Below are positions 1 through 10,797 of a stretch of 37,915 nucleotides of DNA, in pieces. Under the pieces are notes generated by a model. The model saw only the letters and a list, made by a program, of their open reading frames with translations, had not been told where the DNA came from and ran no database searches. A program made the translations under genes and the position numbers. The stretch lies in NCBI GenBank assembly GCA_010094045.1, contig ML986879.1:1-37915 (forward strand), read 5' to 3'. Every line of letters begins with the position of its first letter. Position 1 is the first letter of the stretch. The DNA is from Lojkania enalia. Taxonomy: Eukaryota; Ascomycota; Dothideomycetes; Pleosporales.

Positions 1-100
1 CGGAGTATATTTTGAAGCAGTAGTCCCGTCATCGATGCAGTTATAGAGAGGAAGTCGAAACGAGAAATCCGAGCCCAAGAAGAGATAAAGAACCCGGAAT

Positions 101-1031
101 CTAATACGTCGAAACCAACGTCCCCAACCTCCCCCCATCAACCACAACCACACTTCCATTCAAATACGCCCCCGCCCTGCTAACCATATACAAAATCGCT
201 CCTGCAATATCTTCCTCCCTCCCCGCTCTCTCCTCCGGGACAAACCCTGGCTCAAATACACCATCATGTCCCGGCCCCAGATTCTGAATCGTCCCGCCAG
301 CAAGATCCGATGGGAAGATTCCCGGTGCAAGCACATTACATCGAATCTTATAGGGCACGAAGCCCGTGGCCAGCATCTTCATCATGTGCGTGAGTGCTGC
401 TTTACTGCTATTGTATGCGAATGATGCGCCTTTCAAACGACTAAAGCCGCCGATTGAGGATGTGGCGATGACTTGGCTGCGCCAATCCGGCCCCATGTTG
501 GCTTCCTTGTTCCCGGCGTCGAGTAGCTCGAGGAATACGAGGGCCGTATAATATGCAGCTGTGGTGTTTACCGCGTAGGTGTGTGTGAAGTCTTCCATTG
601 GCGTTTTTAGTGCGTGGGCGCGGTACTCTGATAGAGATGGCCCTGGCTCATTCGGTGAGCTTTTTAGCGGTCGGGGCCCCATGATGCCGGCATTTGCGAT
701 TACCACATTTACGTAGCCGACTTCGCTTTTTATGTGCTCCGCTATTTCTAGAAGAGAGGATATCGATGTCACGTCTCCCTGAAGTGGAATCACGATGGAG
801 GGATCTGTCGACTGGGCTGCGGATTCTAAAACTTCTTTTCTACGGCCAGTAATGTAGATTCTGTGGGCACCATTAGATGCAAGAGCTTTAGTTATCATGA
901 GACCGATGCCTATAGTGTTTAGCAAGGGTTTGGGGGTATGGGAAGGCCGGGGTACCGCTTCCGCCGCCTGTGACTACGGCGACGAGGCCGTTGACGCTGA
1001 AAAGTTTTACGACTGAAACGTTTTCTGCCAT
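101..1031 (-). CDS. classical short-chain dehydrogenase/reductase (SDR), two exons, 294 aa
   Basis: NAD(P)-dependent oxidoreductase of the classical SDR family; substrate unknown. The ATG is at 1031, exon 1 is 956-1031, a 46-nt GT-AG intron lies at 910-955 (CTAAAC branch-like site, acceptor CTATAG), and exon 2 is 101-909. Splicing restores the cofactor motif TGGGSGIG at residues 21-28, which straddles the intron; an unspliced reading loses it. Other visible motifs are GRR after the second strand (residues about 47-49, suggesting NADP(H)), GDVT near 70-73, NAG at 98-100, Asn140, a Ser at 176/177, and catalytic Tyr191 and Lys195 in YNSSK. The C-terminus VVVVDGG is typical. Length matches fungal SDRs and no break is seen. 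The next gene upstream is another minus-strand SDR-superfamily gene. Family assignment is strong; substrate cannot be read from sequence. Confidence 0.93.
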
Positions 1032-2357
1032 TGCATAGTTTTACTGAAGAATAGGTAAAGTGTTCGTTTCAGCATAAGTCTTATGATGATTGACTGGAAT
1101 CTCGGCTCCGCATTGTCCGATGAGTTTGTGCTTTTCGGTGGGGGAGATATGCATTGGTAATACCTAATTGGAATTTAATGGGGGAATATAATAGCGTAAA
1201 TTAGATGTCGTGTTTAGTTCGAGAGGATGAATAATGCTTCGGGCTGAGTGAGTTGCGAACGGGGCCACTTCTGTCCCGCGTTGCAGTCTTACCGAGGGCT
1301 CTATTGCGTAACCGCGAGAAATGCTCATAATGAACCCCGTAAGACAATACAACCCGGAAAATAGAGAGTATAGTGCCGCATAATATTAATTTGACTGGAT
1401 GTAGGTGGAAGATACGGTGAGTAACGAAGAATTCAGAAGCCGAAGAATTGGACACTGCTTCTGCGAGTGATCAGTAGTATCACAAAAAGCGCCAAAAGCC
1501 GCCACTGATCTTTTCAAACCAGAAGGGGGCGCTTCTATGTTTTCCTATCGTCGTCCATTTTGATGGCTTGAAAGGGTCTACCGATTAGTATGGCGCTGGA
1601 CGGGAAGCGGATGATTGGATGGGCTGTGAAAGTGTTGGATACTAGTGAGGAGTATTTATACAAAGCTGATAGCAACGAGAGCAGCAAGCATCGCAGCCGC
1701 CGTTCACAATACCATAAAAAAATTGAGTGGTGAAACTGGTGCTGCTCAAAAGGAGTAGATTGGTACGTTGCTGGTTCTATTAATAGAGGTGGGAGACATG
1801 GAGCCCCTGGAAATGCCAAGCTAGCAACGCGTAGAAAGAATAATATTGGAAGATATATTGAGGAGCAGCCGTTCGTTTTACCCAGCGCTGCATAAGGCCT
1901 AGTCCACTGGGATGTGCGACCTAATCCTGTTCCGCTCACTCTCCGTTGATGTGTCGCTAGTAATTTGACGCCGTACCCGATGCGCTAAGTCCTATTAGTG
2001 GGCGATTTTTGGACAACATTCGATGATTGCTGCCTACTTCATGACCGTACGGAATTTTCTGGCCGCATTCTTCTCTATGCCTTGATTAAAGGAAGATGAG
2101 CTGGAATCCGTGTTGTGCACAACTACAATTTTTCTACATCCAAATATGTCGCGTACCAGGCAGCATCAACTGCTGAGACTAATATTGATGTATTGAAAAG
2201 ATGTAAGTGGCCTGCCTGATAATACAGGCTAGGTATAATAGGATAGTAGAAACAAGTAACAGCCTTTGCTTAACTGCCTGCTTTCCTTTGAACGACGGAA
2301 TTCTGAGTTGAGCGATGAATTCTTGCCTTCGGAGGTTGAAATAAATAGGGTTATGCT
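1032..2357. other. intergenic, no supportable gene
   Basis: Upstream of the SDR and downstream of the epimerase gene. Several open frames exist (for example 1535-1939 and 1201-1455, minus) but none shows family motifs or a coherent intron-exon structure. The minus strand carries promoter-like sequence: a TATAAATA-type motif near 1652-1662, a pyrimidine-rich leader, and an ATG at about 1561 that reaches a stop after seven codons. The SDR promoter should lie just above 1031. Confidence 0.5.
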
Positions 2358-3543
2358 TTATCCTTTCATGTGTTTTAAAATCAGCTCTACCTCTGCTTCT
2401 GCTGCTCCAAGAATATGCTTGGCCTCGAACTGCGGTTTCCATCCAATCTCCTTCCCATGCACTCCGGTAAACGTACAACATCCACTAAGCAGCACCGGTA
2501 CAATATCTGGGTTGCATTTTAATGCTTGGCCCATCTTTTGCAAAGCCTCACCGTCTGCCTCTTTCACATGCTCGTCATCCACAACATTGCGCTTCGCGAG
2601 AGCTTTCGCTATCGCGCTGTATAGGTCGTCCCAAGCGACCGATCCTGGTGAAGCAAGATAGTACCCCTGCTTTCCGAACCCGATCTCTTCATCTGCTAGA
2701 ATGTGACAAAGTATTTGGAGGTAGAGAGCTGCGTTGTCAATTACGTGGCAGACCGGCCAAGTCTGCATACGCACAAAACATTAGAAAGTACGACATCAAC
2801 ACTTTGGGGAATATTGAATGGCAAGAGATGAGCAAGTTATTAGCACTCACTGGATTATCTGAGCGCGTTTTGTATACACGTCGAAGAGCCTTCGCAGCCT
2901 GCACAATTGCGACTGTTTGGATACTGATTTTATTTCCGAAGCCCCTCCCCTCTCCATATACGATGCAGGGTACGAATATATAACTCCTTACTCCGTGATT
3001 TTCAGATGTTTCGATTACGATATTGTTTGTTTGTAGAGCCTGCGAGCTGTTCAGCCATTATGACAACTAGCGATAATTTTCTATTACCTGATTCATAATA
3101 TTAAATGGGCCTCTAGACTCCTTTTGGATATCATATACCTTTGGATCTGTATCTAGCAGTGGCTTATTCGTCGGGTGTCCAACATGGGAACTAAACATCT
3201 TTGCTCCCGTAGTGTGCAGAAAATGGACTTCCCTTCCTAACTTCTCCTTGACTTCTGCTAGGGCTTCAATCATAATGACCTGTTTTCTCGAGCCAAGTGC
3301 ATCTACTAGAAAGAATATTGTGGTAATTTCGTTGTCAATGATGGCTTTCCTGACGATCGATTCATCCTCCATGTCCAAAATGATCGGAATGAGGTTATAA
3401 TTCTTGATTTGTTCAGCCTGTTGCTCTGTTCTTACGGCTGCAAACGCTTTCTTATACGGAGGGAGGTCCGCATCCTTCCAACACGCCAGAAGTGTGCCGC
3501 CAAGGTATCCAGAGCCGCCAGTGATAAGGATGTTCTGGGACAT
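2358..3543 (-). CDS. NAD-dependent epimerase/dehydratase-type extended SDR, three exons, 349 aa
   Basis: Atypical extended SDR of the NAD-dependent epimerase/dehydratase class. Start ATG at 3543; exon 1 3088-3543, intron 3040-3087 (48 nt), exon 2 2851-3039, intron 2763-2850 (88 nt, donor GTGAGT, acceptor TGCAG), exon 3 2358-2762. All joins are in frame. The Rossmann motif ILITGGSGYLGG is at residues 5-16. The middle exon reads GVRSYIFVPCIVYGEG, a hallmark of this fungal subfamily, and exon 3 continues TWPVCHVID. The C-terminal part (about residues 240-349) is the substrate-side domain, ending EAEVELILKHMKG. An open frame extends upstream to 3765 but lacks family similarity, so the start at the Rossmann strand is preferred. 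No damage is seen. It lies 1.3 kb upstream of the SDR on the same strand, compatible with a shared pathway but not proof of one. Confidence 0.9.
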
Positions 3544-5260
3544 GTCGTGTCGATCCTTCTTATAGAGATCCAATTTCGATATATTAGCTTTTAGGACTCT
3601 GATGGAGACCGATAATATCTCCTTTGGGGCGGATGAACAGTAGTACGACGGTGGGAATAATGACGTATCCGAGGTAGATGACAAATGTAGGTGCCCCACA
3701 ATGGTATTTCTGTGGAGAAACCTAAACGCAACCTCATATCTAATGAACTTGTTAACAAGATTCATGTTAGGTTTATGATATCCCTAAGAATAAATGCCAA
3801 TATAATAATTACACAATCTTAATTTCTACCTCTCTGACTTCCTCGTCTAGCCATTTCCTGTAAATGTGTCTTGTTTAGATCAAGTTCTTATTCGCTAACC
3901 GGTGCATCAAAAATTGAGCCGAAGGTACGATTGATGGCATCATTGATGTAGAGATTCCGAATGAGGGATAAGGTTCTGGGTTTGCCTTCGTGCTGTGCAT
4001 TATTCTCGATTGATTCTAGGTTTTCAGGGCGATTTCCTTGCTAGCGCATTCTAGTGCTAACTCTAGACAAATAAACTCTGATGTCGGCCCTTGTTTACAA
4101 ATTTTAGTCAAACTTTCATGAATCTTTGATGGCTCCGAAGCTTTTTCCATGACAAAGTGAATTTTCTAGGTGGCAGAGTGGCTCAATATTGTCGCGTGCT
4201 TTCTCTACATTATATAGCTTCATGAACGGAAATATCTGTATATAAGGGGTTTTGCTGCACTTCTAAAACAATTAATTGAGTTTTTTATGAGTCTTTGATA
4301 CCTACACGTTTGTCAGTTGATCATTTACTTACTATCTCAAATTCCCGTTATGTTTTGTTGTTCACCATGCAACGCTCTGTCAACCCTGAAAGTCAATTAA
4401 TGCTTATATATTTACATATCTCAGACTACTTCAATTCTTGGCAGAAGATATTTCTTTCGGACCTCGCGGGTCAAGATAGCCAGCGTCCGTGTAATGATCT
4501 TTCATCACTATCTTGTTTACTAATTACTCGACGCGGGAACCCGGCGGGCAGCGAAATAAAGTGCCCCCGCTGCTTGGTATCGTGAATTCACAATCGCCAA
4601 AGTCCATATAAACATTCTCGCCTACTGCTCCCACTCCAACGTTTTCTTCACAAGCATGCCCAACATCGCTCTAGTTTCAACTGAAGCTCTTCTCTACTTA
4701 TCAGTTGAGCGGTAGCGAAACGTGCGGTAAGCAAGTAAGTCACCGAAATTAAAGTCCCATGCGATCTTTTCCTTATAGGTAAACATTAAAGATAGACCCA
4801 TTCCACTGCGCCACAGTCCCTGCACACCAAATTAAAGCACAACCCGGACGCTGTCAAGTTCGATACACTAAGCAAATTTGGAATATTATCCTGCTTAACG
4901 ACACAATTCGCCGTCCTCAAGCTCAACAACAAACTTGTGTTGTCTCAATATTCAACTGACAATGGCCGAGTGGTTGCGTCCCCGGACGCCTAGCTATGAT
5001 GTCCAAGCTCAATTCATTGTAGTCTGCAGTCGCCTCCCTCCGGAATTCGAGGAGGTCTATTCAATCCTGTTTTCGTTTCTGCTTCATTGACCCTGGCCTT
5101 AGTCAAGGCTAGCAGATCGCAACATCGTCCAGATGTTTATGGGTACTCCAAACGGCGGCCCTACCTGCCGAAAGATTTCCGTGCCGAGGTACAGCTGTTA
5201 TGAATATAGAACCCAATCTTGAGCCCACTTGGGTACAGGTATTTGAATGGGGCGCTTACA
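3544..5260. other. intergenic, no supportable gene
   Basis: About 1.7 kb without a convincing gene. Promoter-like features (TATATAA-type motif near 4602, pyrimidine-rich leader, ATG at about 4658) precede a reading frame that stops after 19 codons; GTAAGC followed by TTATAG about 50 nt later could mark a decayed intron. A short open frame of about 65 codons at 4800-4994 has no recognisable domain. Possibly the remnant of a lost plus-strand gene. Confidence 0.4.
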
Positions 5261-5400
5261 ATTTGTACAGTATTATATGTATGGCACAATTCCTATTAAG
5301 GACTAGCCCTGATATTGTGCGACACCGGGATAGATTGTATAAATAGCTTCGTTTCCTATAGATATCAATTAACGCAGTTCTCCTCATCTATCCTAACACA
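5261..5400 (+). repeat. LTR-like repeat, copy A
   Basis: About 140 bp that aligns, with substitutions and small indels, to copy B at 6783-6922. Shared blocks include ACTAGCCCTGATAT/ATTAGCCCTGATAT, AAATAGC, and a run containing TATAGATAT followed by CAGTTCTCCTC. Copy A has a TATA-like TATAAATAG near 5338-5347. An inverted pair (GTATGGCACAAT near 5279 and ATTGTGCGACAC near 5313) flanks the conserved block. Layout (dyad, TATA box, short leader) resembles the promoter part of a Ty1/copia-type LTR, but terminal TG/CA ends and a target duplication could not be fixed. Confidence 0.6.
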
Positions 5401-6782
5401 TTGGGGTATTCATTCAGCACCGTCCTTCAATTCAAATTTGTAAGCTTAGGTCACATGCCTGGTCAGCTGTGTAGCCCTTGACTAAGCAGTCTCATGTACT
5501 ATATATTCCCCCGCCGTACCTTGACCGAGAGGTTAAGGGACCTCATCAATACATCTATCTATACCACCCTATACAGTCTCCACACCCTCCTGCTTACAAA
5601 ATTTCTTCCTGGGATCCGAATAGAACGGCAGCCACAGCAGCATACTCGGTCGTCCTATTCTTCTTCGCGATGGCCGGATTCAATGACCACGGTGTTATCT
5701 GTAGGGGATAGAAGCCGGCATTTGTCGGTGCCTTGTGTTCCATTCTCGAAAATGAGCTGTATCAAAGGAACTTAACGCAGCTAAAGTAGGAAGCTCAGCA
5801 GACATGTCTAGACAATCATTCATCTACTGGGCCTGCAAAAGGCCGCACGGATAACAAAAGGGAGTACACCGTAAGCGTGTCGGATTTAAGACCTACCGAA
5901 CGCTCCTTAAATCCTTGACACAGTCGAGCTAGAAATGGACAGGTGCTCTTTCTGGAGGGGGAATATGGAGTTCTGGGAGCCGAGCCCACGACGCTAGACA
6001 ACAAGGACCTACTACCTAGCGATAGGGTGTGGGGGCAGGAACAGAAGCGACTTCAGACCCGGTGGGTATATATATATGGATGGTGGCAGTGGTTCAGGTC
6101 CAGAAAACCGGGCAGAGCCGGTTACTCCGTGCGCAAAACTCGCTTCACTAGGAGTCTTGAGATGTGCAAGTACCAATTGCTAGAGTTTTATAGTGACTAG
6201 GGGTAAACCTTACGGATCACAGATGCTTACAAGAGTGATCTTAAAGCGGCATTGACCACGATTGGAAATTTTTAGGGCTATGCCTAAACACTCTGGAGGC
6301 CGCCGAGGATGTGGGAAACATTATAGCCGACTTGATAGAAGATTCAAAGGTGTCTAGGGATGGAATGAAAGCCATGGCATTTTGTGCGGGCCAACAGAGA
6401 GAGAATTATGCATTTCGAAGTGCCCAGCCCACACCCAACGGCTTCTGGAGAACCGGAAGATCAAGATGTAGAGATAAAAGACTTCAACAACCGCCTGGCG
6501 CACGGTAGTTAATAGCGAATCAGGCCAATGCAGCCTATTGCGAGGCTAATTTTGGCACAAGCCAAGGTAACTGAAGCAAGAATGTAGGTTAGGGCCGAAT
6601 TTGGGACCCTTTCACGGGAGAATTCTCAAAAGATCATTGAGAAGCTTCTTGTGGAATATCAAAAGATCGAAGATTTGGCGTGGTGGGCTAGAGACTGCGG
6701 AGATAGGAAAATGTGAATGAGAAATGGTTCAAGTTTAAGTTCGTTGAGATAGCTCGCTACATTAATTAAGAAATATATTAAT
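5401..6782 (+). mobile_element. possible decayed internal part of an LTR element between the two repeat copies
   Basis: This 1.4-kb stretch lies between two direct repeats and could be the shrunken interior of one LTR retrotransposon. The longest open frames are short (about 65-93 codons); one at 6311-6508 contains EDVGNIIADLIEDSKVSRDG, which looks protein-like but matches no motif I can name. No reverse transcriptase, integrase or zinc-knuckle signature remains. The alternative is two independent solo LTRs with unrelated sequence between them. Confidence 0.3.
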
Positions 6783-6922
6783 ATTTGTAAGGTTATATGT
6801 ATCGCACGATCATTATTATGGATTAGCCCTGATATCATGCGATACCTAGGACAGACAGTGTAAATAGCCCTGACCCTCTATAGATATGAATCAACACAGT
6901 TCTCCTCCTCATCTCCCCCAGT
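6783..6922 (+). repeat. LTR-like repeat, copy B
   Basis: Second copy of the repeat at 5261-5400, same orientation, about 1.52 kb downstream. It keeps the inverted pair better than copy A: GTATCGCACGAT near 6799 and ATCATGCGATAC near 6833 match at 11 of 12 positions when one is reverse-complemented. The TATA region has decayed to GTGTAAATAG. Differences from copy A include transversions and small indels, so divergence is older or different in kind from the RIP seen at the right of the window. Confidence 0.6.
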
Positions 6923-8542
6923 ACTTTACAATATTGCCTTACAAATAGGTTTGTCTAGTGTAACTAACCGCTATTTAGAGTTGAAGATAGCTATGCTTTA
7001 CATAACATGACTGTAATAGGCTAGTATAATGGATCACGGCGTAGTAACAATAGATAGAGCAGCCGGGCTAAAATATCTGTATATTCTCTGTTCTCAGGGA
7101 AGAGTTAGACGAATCGCTACCGTCACTGCGGGGTACGATTCGGCTATTCCAACCCTCTGTTAGGTGACTCTATATCATCAACCTGACTCCAAGATATGAG
7201 ATATTGCAATGACAAGCGAGCGCGTCACCTCGCCAATCTCAAACCAAGCATAGGAAACTGAATGAGGGATGGGAGGATAGAACTATTCTGGGGTGAGGTT
7301 GAAAATGAAGAGGACGATGCGCAGCGCAGGGATAATGACTTGGATCTAGACTCAAAACTGAAGGGGGATAGTAGAGTTAGGGCATAAGTGCTTTCCCATG
7401 TTGGCGGGTATGGCTGAATCGCTACCTACTCTTGCGTGGAGTTGGCCTATATGAAAGCTTTGTTCAAGTCGGCTGTTTAGGGGAATGGAGGTTAGTGCGA
7501 AGCGATAATTACTTACCGATCATGATGTGCATTGTTCGAGGCACCTGATCTTCTAATCGACGCAGGGCGGTGTCGTCGCACTGAAATCCGCTAAGCCCAA
7601 TGGCACGTGATTGCCCGATTGCTCCCTACGTAGGGACCTACCTACGGCCGAATTGTTAGATTTTCCGGCAAAGCCATTCACGATTGGATTTTGTGACAAT
7701 AACTCCATAACCATGTGCGCTGAACATGAAGGTCGCCTGTCTCGCTACGCCATCGATGCATCAAGGTATGTGAGCGTCGATCGTACTGCGGGGTTCCGCC
7801 AAGCACACCGACACAAAACGGTACGAGAACAATCGTTGATGAATAGGACCTGCTCCGGTATTAAGCGGTTGAGACTTTGAGCTATGAATCGACCATGTAG
7901 CTGGTCTAGGTCCCTAGTGAAATAGATGTGAAAATCGCCAGTAAACAACGCCGATAGTTGCTGCCTATCTGATTGGTATGTCCTATGGCATCTTGTTTTC
8001 TGGACCCCTGCAATAGGGTAGAATCCCCTGAGCTCTGGCCTTCAGAACTGTCTAGCGGGAACATATATATCTTGGCCCTTAGTAGAGTTCCATATTTTTA
8101 TCCTTTGGCTCGTTGGGATGGTGTAGCAGATACCAGATGTCCGCTATCCACCCGTCATCCCCTTCCATAGGACTCTTTGATAATAATCCCTTATCATTCT
8201 TTCAGCTCCGAAAAATATTCCTAATACTCTGGTATTCCTAGCAGTTACAACAAAGATCATCGTATCTAATCTCCACTACAATGTCGGCATTCTCCAGCAC
8301 CAGTTGGATATGCTGTATTGAAAATCGAACATCGATGATAGAAGATATCCATGATCCTATCCATGGTCAATCAATCAGGCGACTCGCACGTGGAGATATC
8401 CGCGGATAACCGTATCCCTGGGATGAAACTTGCCACCTGAGTCTGGGACTTTAAGAGCGGCAAAAGGGGCGAAAGCTAGACGGCGAGCGCACGTCGTCAC
8501 CCGACCGAGGCGAGAAGATAACATTCGAGGCAATAGCCTTTG
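6923..8542. other. intergenic, no supportable gene
   Basis: No open frame here has domain motifs or a plausible exon structure; the longest (7611-7880, plus, 89 codons) is unrecognisable. Composition is ordinary, without RIP-style TA enrichment. Confidence 0.5.
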
Positions 8543-8920
8543 ATGCTGGCGTCGGGTATATATGTGCCCTTTTTAGATTGTACATGCACCTCAGATCATT
8601 GGGAGTACTTGTGTACGTCGTGCCCTCCTAGTTGGTCTCGGGCCCCATCATTCTATGAGACGAGTGATTCGAGGGTTTCGGAGAACCGTGACTGCGTCAA
8701 CCGGTTCTTAATGCTCGAGAGCGGCGGGCGGTTTAGTGAGGGATTCTGCACCTGTACCGTCGCCATGGGCAAGGGGTGTCCACGCTGGAAAGTCACGATA
8801 GAGGCTAGGGGCGACGAGGGGCTCGAAAATGGGCTGATCTCCTTGTGGCTTGTGGAGGAGCGTGGAAAGGCCGTCCTTTTTGAAGAGAGCGGCGATGAGG
8901 AGAGGGCGTGGACGGGCTAG
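8543..8920 (+). CDS. unrecognised cysteine- and acid-rich small ORF, 125 aa
   Basis: First ATG at 8543, stop at 8920. The protein is Cys-rich in its N-terminal half (CTCTSDHWEYLCTSC near residues 13-27, FCTCT near 73-77) and acidic at the end (EESGDEERAW). It shows no signal peptide or membrane segment and no family I recognise. GC content is higher than the flanks and the frame is open for 378 bp, which is mild support. The next supported gene downstream is the Zn2Cys6 regulator on the same strand. It could equally be a chance frame or an exon of a decayed gene. Confidence 0.3.
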   Translation: MLASGIYVPFLDCTCTSDHWEYLCTSCPPSWSRAPSFYETSDSRVSENRDCVNRFLMLESGGRFSEGFCTCTVAMGKGCPRWKVTIEARGDEGLENGLISLWLVEERGKAVLFEESGDEERAWTG

Positions 8921-9220
8921 GTATCTATTCCCTAGGTCGCGATGCGCCTCCGCGCTTGCTCATTGGTGAAAAAGGTTCCGGAGTTCCATCCGCCAATCAA
9001 AGCTTAAGACTGCCGGCACTCCGTCCCGTCCAACTAGAAGCATCGACTACTAGCTAGCACCTGTTCTGTCCCATATTTCCCTGAATTCGTCATTGTGCGT
9101 GTCATTTTCCCGCAAAACTGCCCCTCATGTGTCCCTCTCAACGTTAGTGGGCCCCTCTCAACGACCTCTCTTTTATCGTCATTTTCCGCCCCCTCAGGTT
9201 TACCTGCGAATGCTGCCATA

Positions 9221-9858
9221 ATGGACAAGACTAGCTACAGGGCTCTGGCGCCACGCGTCGGGCGACATGTCCCCGCCCGTATCCCGCAAGAAAGCAGAAA
9301 GAGAAAACGCTCAACTATAGCGTGCAATGCATGCCGGGACCGAAAAACGGGAGTGAGTACTGTCTATTTTTGAAATCCACGCTCACCATTGCATCGCCGC
9401 GCTATTGCATTGTCTGACTGAGTTAGTGTGACAGCGTACGGCCCGTCTGCGCAGCCTGTCAGACCCGTGGATCTGCATGCGAATACATTACGAAAGATGA
9501 TAAGGAGACGCGATCAATGGCGCTCAGGCGCGAGAACATAAACCTAAGAGAGTGCAATGCGGCGTTGGAAGAGCTCGTGAATTATCTGAGGTTCTTGCCG
9601 GAAGACAGTGCGCAAAAGATACTTAGGACGCTGAGGGCGACTTCGGACCCGTTGGCGGTAGTTCAACACATCAACGACACGGTGCCAGACGCAAAAGACT
9701 TTAGAAGCACATATTCCGGGCGAAAAACGGACGTCGCCGCAGTCGAATCGCCAGGGGCGAGTAGCGACGTATCACAGGCCACGGTCAGTAGTGACTCTAC
9801 AATCGATATGAGCGGGGACGTATTTCTATTTTACGAATTTACCGAGGGCGTCGTCTGA
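9221..9858 (+). CDS. Zn(II)2Cys6 transcription factor, truncated to the DNA-binding end, two exons, 187 aa
   Basis: Fungal binuclear zinc-cluster regulator. Exon 1 9221-9352, intron 9353-9426 (74 nt, donor GTGAGT, branch CTGAC, acceptor GTTAG), exon 2 9427-9858. Splicing assembles a perfect cluster C-x2-C-x6-C-x6-C-x2-C-x6-C with cysteines at residues 35, 38, 45, 52, 55 and 62, preceded by basic RKRKR. A helical linker follows (MALRRENINLRECNAALEEL, about residues 79-98) with heptad-like leucines, then LPEDSAQKILRTLRATSDPL, the usual continuation in this family. Family members normally run several hundred residues further through a regulatory domain; here the frame stops at 9858. Coding-looking sequence continues in another frame to about 10052, so a frameshift, missed intron or true truncation are all possible. 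If expressed it could bind DNA but lacks a visible activation domain. Confidence 0.75.
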
Positions 9859-10052
9859 TGAACATGCCGTTATATTTCGGACCTTTGAAAGTTTTTCCGG
9901 TAGTTCTGTCCAGGAGCCACTTTCTGCTTCCTTGGGACTTCCTCTGTTCGTCGAAGTATCGGCCAATATGCGGTCTAATACTTTCATTGCTAGGCCGATA
10001 TTTCATTGGAGAATGAAAAGAGTGCCCGACGACCGCATCTCTTCGGAGCCTG
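9842..10052 (+). pseudogene. possible out-of-frame continuation of the zinc-cluster regulator
   Basis: Shifted one frame relative to the regulator, an open stretch begins LPRASSDEHAVIF and runs through PLFVEVSANM to a TAG near 10050. It overlaps the regulator's last codons, as expected for a small indel near 9840. I found no GT-AG pair of normal length that joins it in phase. Low-complexity serine/leucine content fits the poorly conserved linker of such factors, but there is no diagnostic motif. Confidence 0.3.
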
Positions 10053-10080
10053 GTTAGCGTGCTTGATGGCGCTAAATATC

Positions 10081-10797
10081 TCAGATACATTTTATGCAAA
10101 CGGACTCGGTTGTTGACACGCATCGTCGTGACTGGCCGGTGGTTTCGCCAAATTTGGCATATTCCTTGGCAAAAATCCAGCGGTCGATAAAAAACGTTGA
10201 ACTACAATGTAAACCCTGTGTAGGGGTTGTCCCTCTGATGAAGGGAATCGCCTGGAGATGGATTGGGACGAGGCCCTCTGTCCCATGTTGAGATGTGAAT
10301 GATTTCCATACGTCTATGAGCCCGGTCAGAACATCGGCGGGCACGAAGGAGACTACGGCCGGAACGATAGGGATCCGATTGATTAAGCGTTGGATTGAGA
10401 TGCAACGGTCCAGAGCGTTGGATGATGTTGATAAGGCCCATATGGAGCGCAGGCAATATGGGTGATATAAGCGGTATTTCCTGCGAATTCTTTTGGCCGA
10501 TGGGGGGATCTGTTGCGATAGTGCGGATAACGCGGCAGAATTCTGGAATTGGACGGGAGGTTATGAAATTGGCATGTCCATTCGATGACGATCCATGTTT
10601 CCATGATGTAGTAGAAGAAGATCACGGGAGAAACATTCGATCACCGCAGCAAAATATTGGAATGCTAGAAAAAGAGTCATCGATGCCAAAGTACGTATGA
10701 GACCAAGAGTAATGAAAACCCGCCACCGATGGAATATACCTTTCGGCCCTGTAAGTCCTCCGAGAGCGCGTCCACTGCTAAAAGATACCTGATACAT
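10081..10797 (-). pseudogene. unrecognised minus-strand frame, 717 bp with a single internal stop
   Basis: One minus-strand frame is open across 717 bp except for a TAA at 10561-10563. The upstream half (10564-10797) has a hydrophobic run (TLGLIRTLASMTLFLAFQYF) that could be a membrane helix; the downstream half includes IPIVPAVVSFVPADVLTGLI. No family is recognised. It may be an inactivated gene, two exons separated by a small intron, or chance. Confidence 0.2.

Noticed and set aside
366..551. Plus-strand 61-codon open frame
   Set aside because: Antisense shadow of the SDR coding sequence.
3544..3765. Upstream in-frame extension of the epimerase-type gene
   Set aside because: The extension has no family similarity, and the Rossmann strand begins right after the ATG at 3543.
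4960..5065. tRNA-like D-arm (ATGGCCGAGTGGTT) with a nearby B-box-like stretch
   Set aside because: No acceptor stem pairs, the anticodon arm cannot be built, and the downstream B box is poor. The segment also lies in a short open frame. At best a tRNA scrap.
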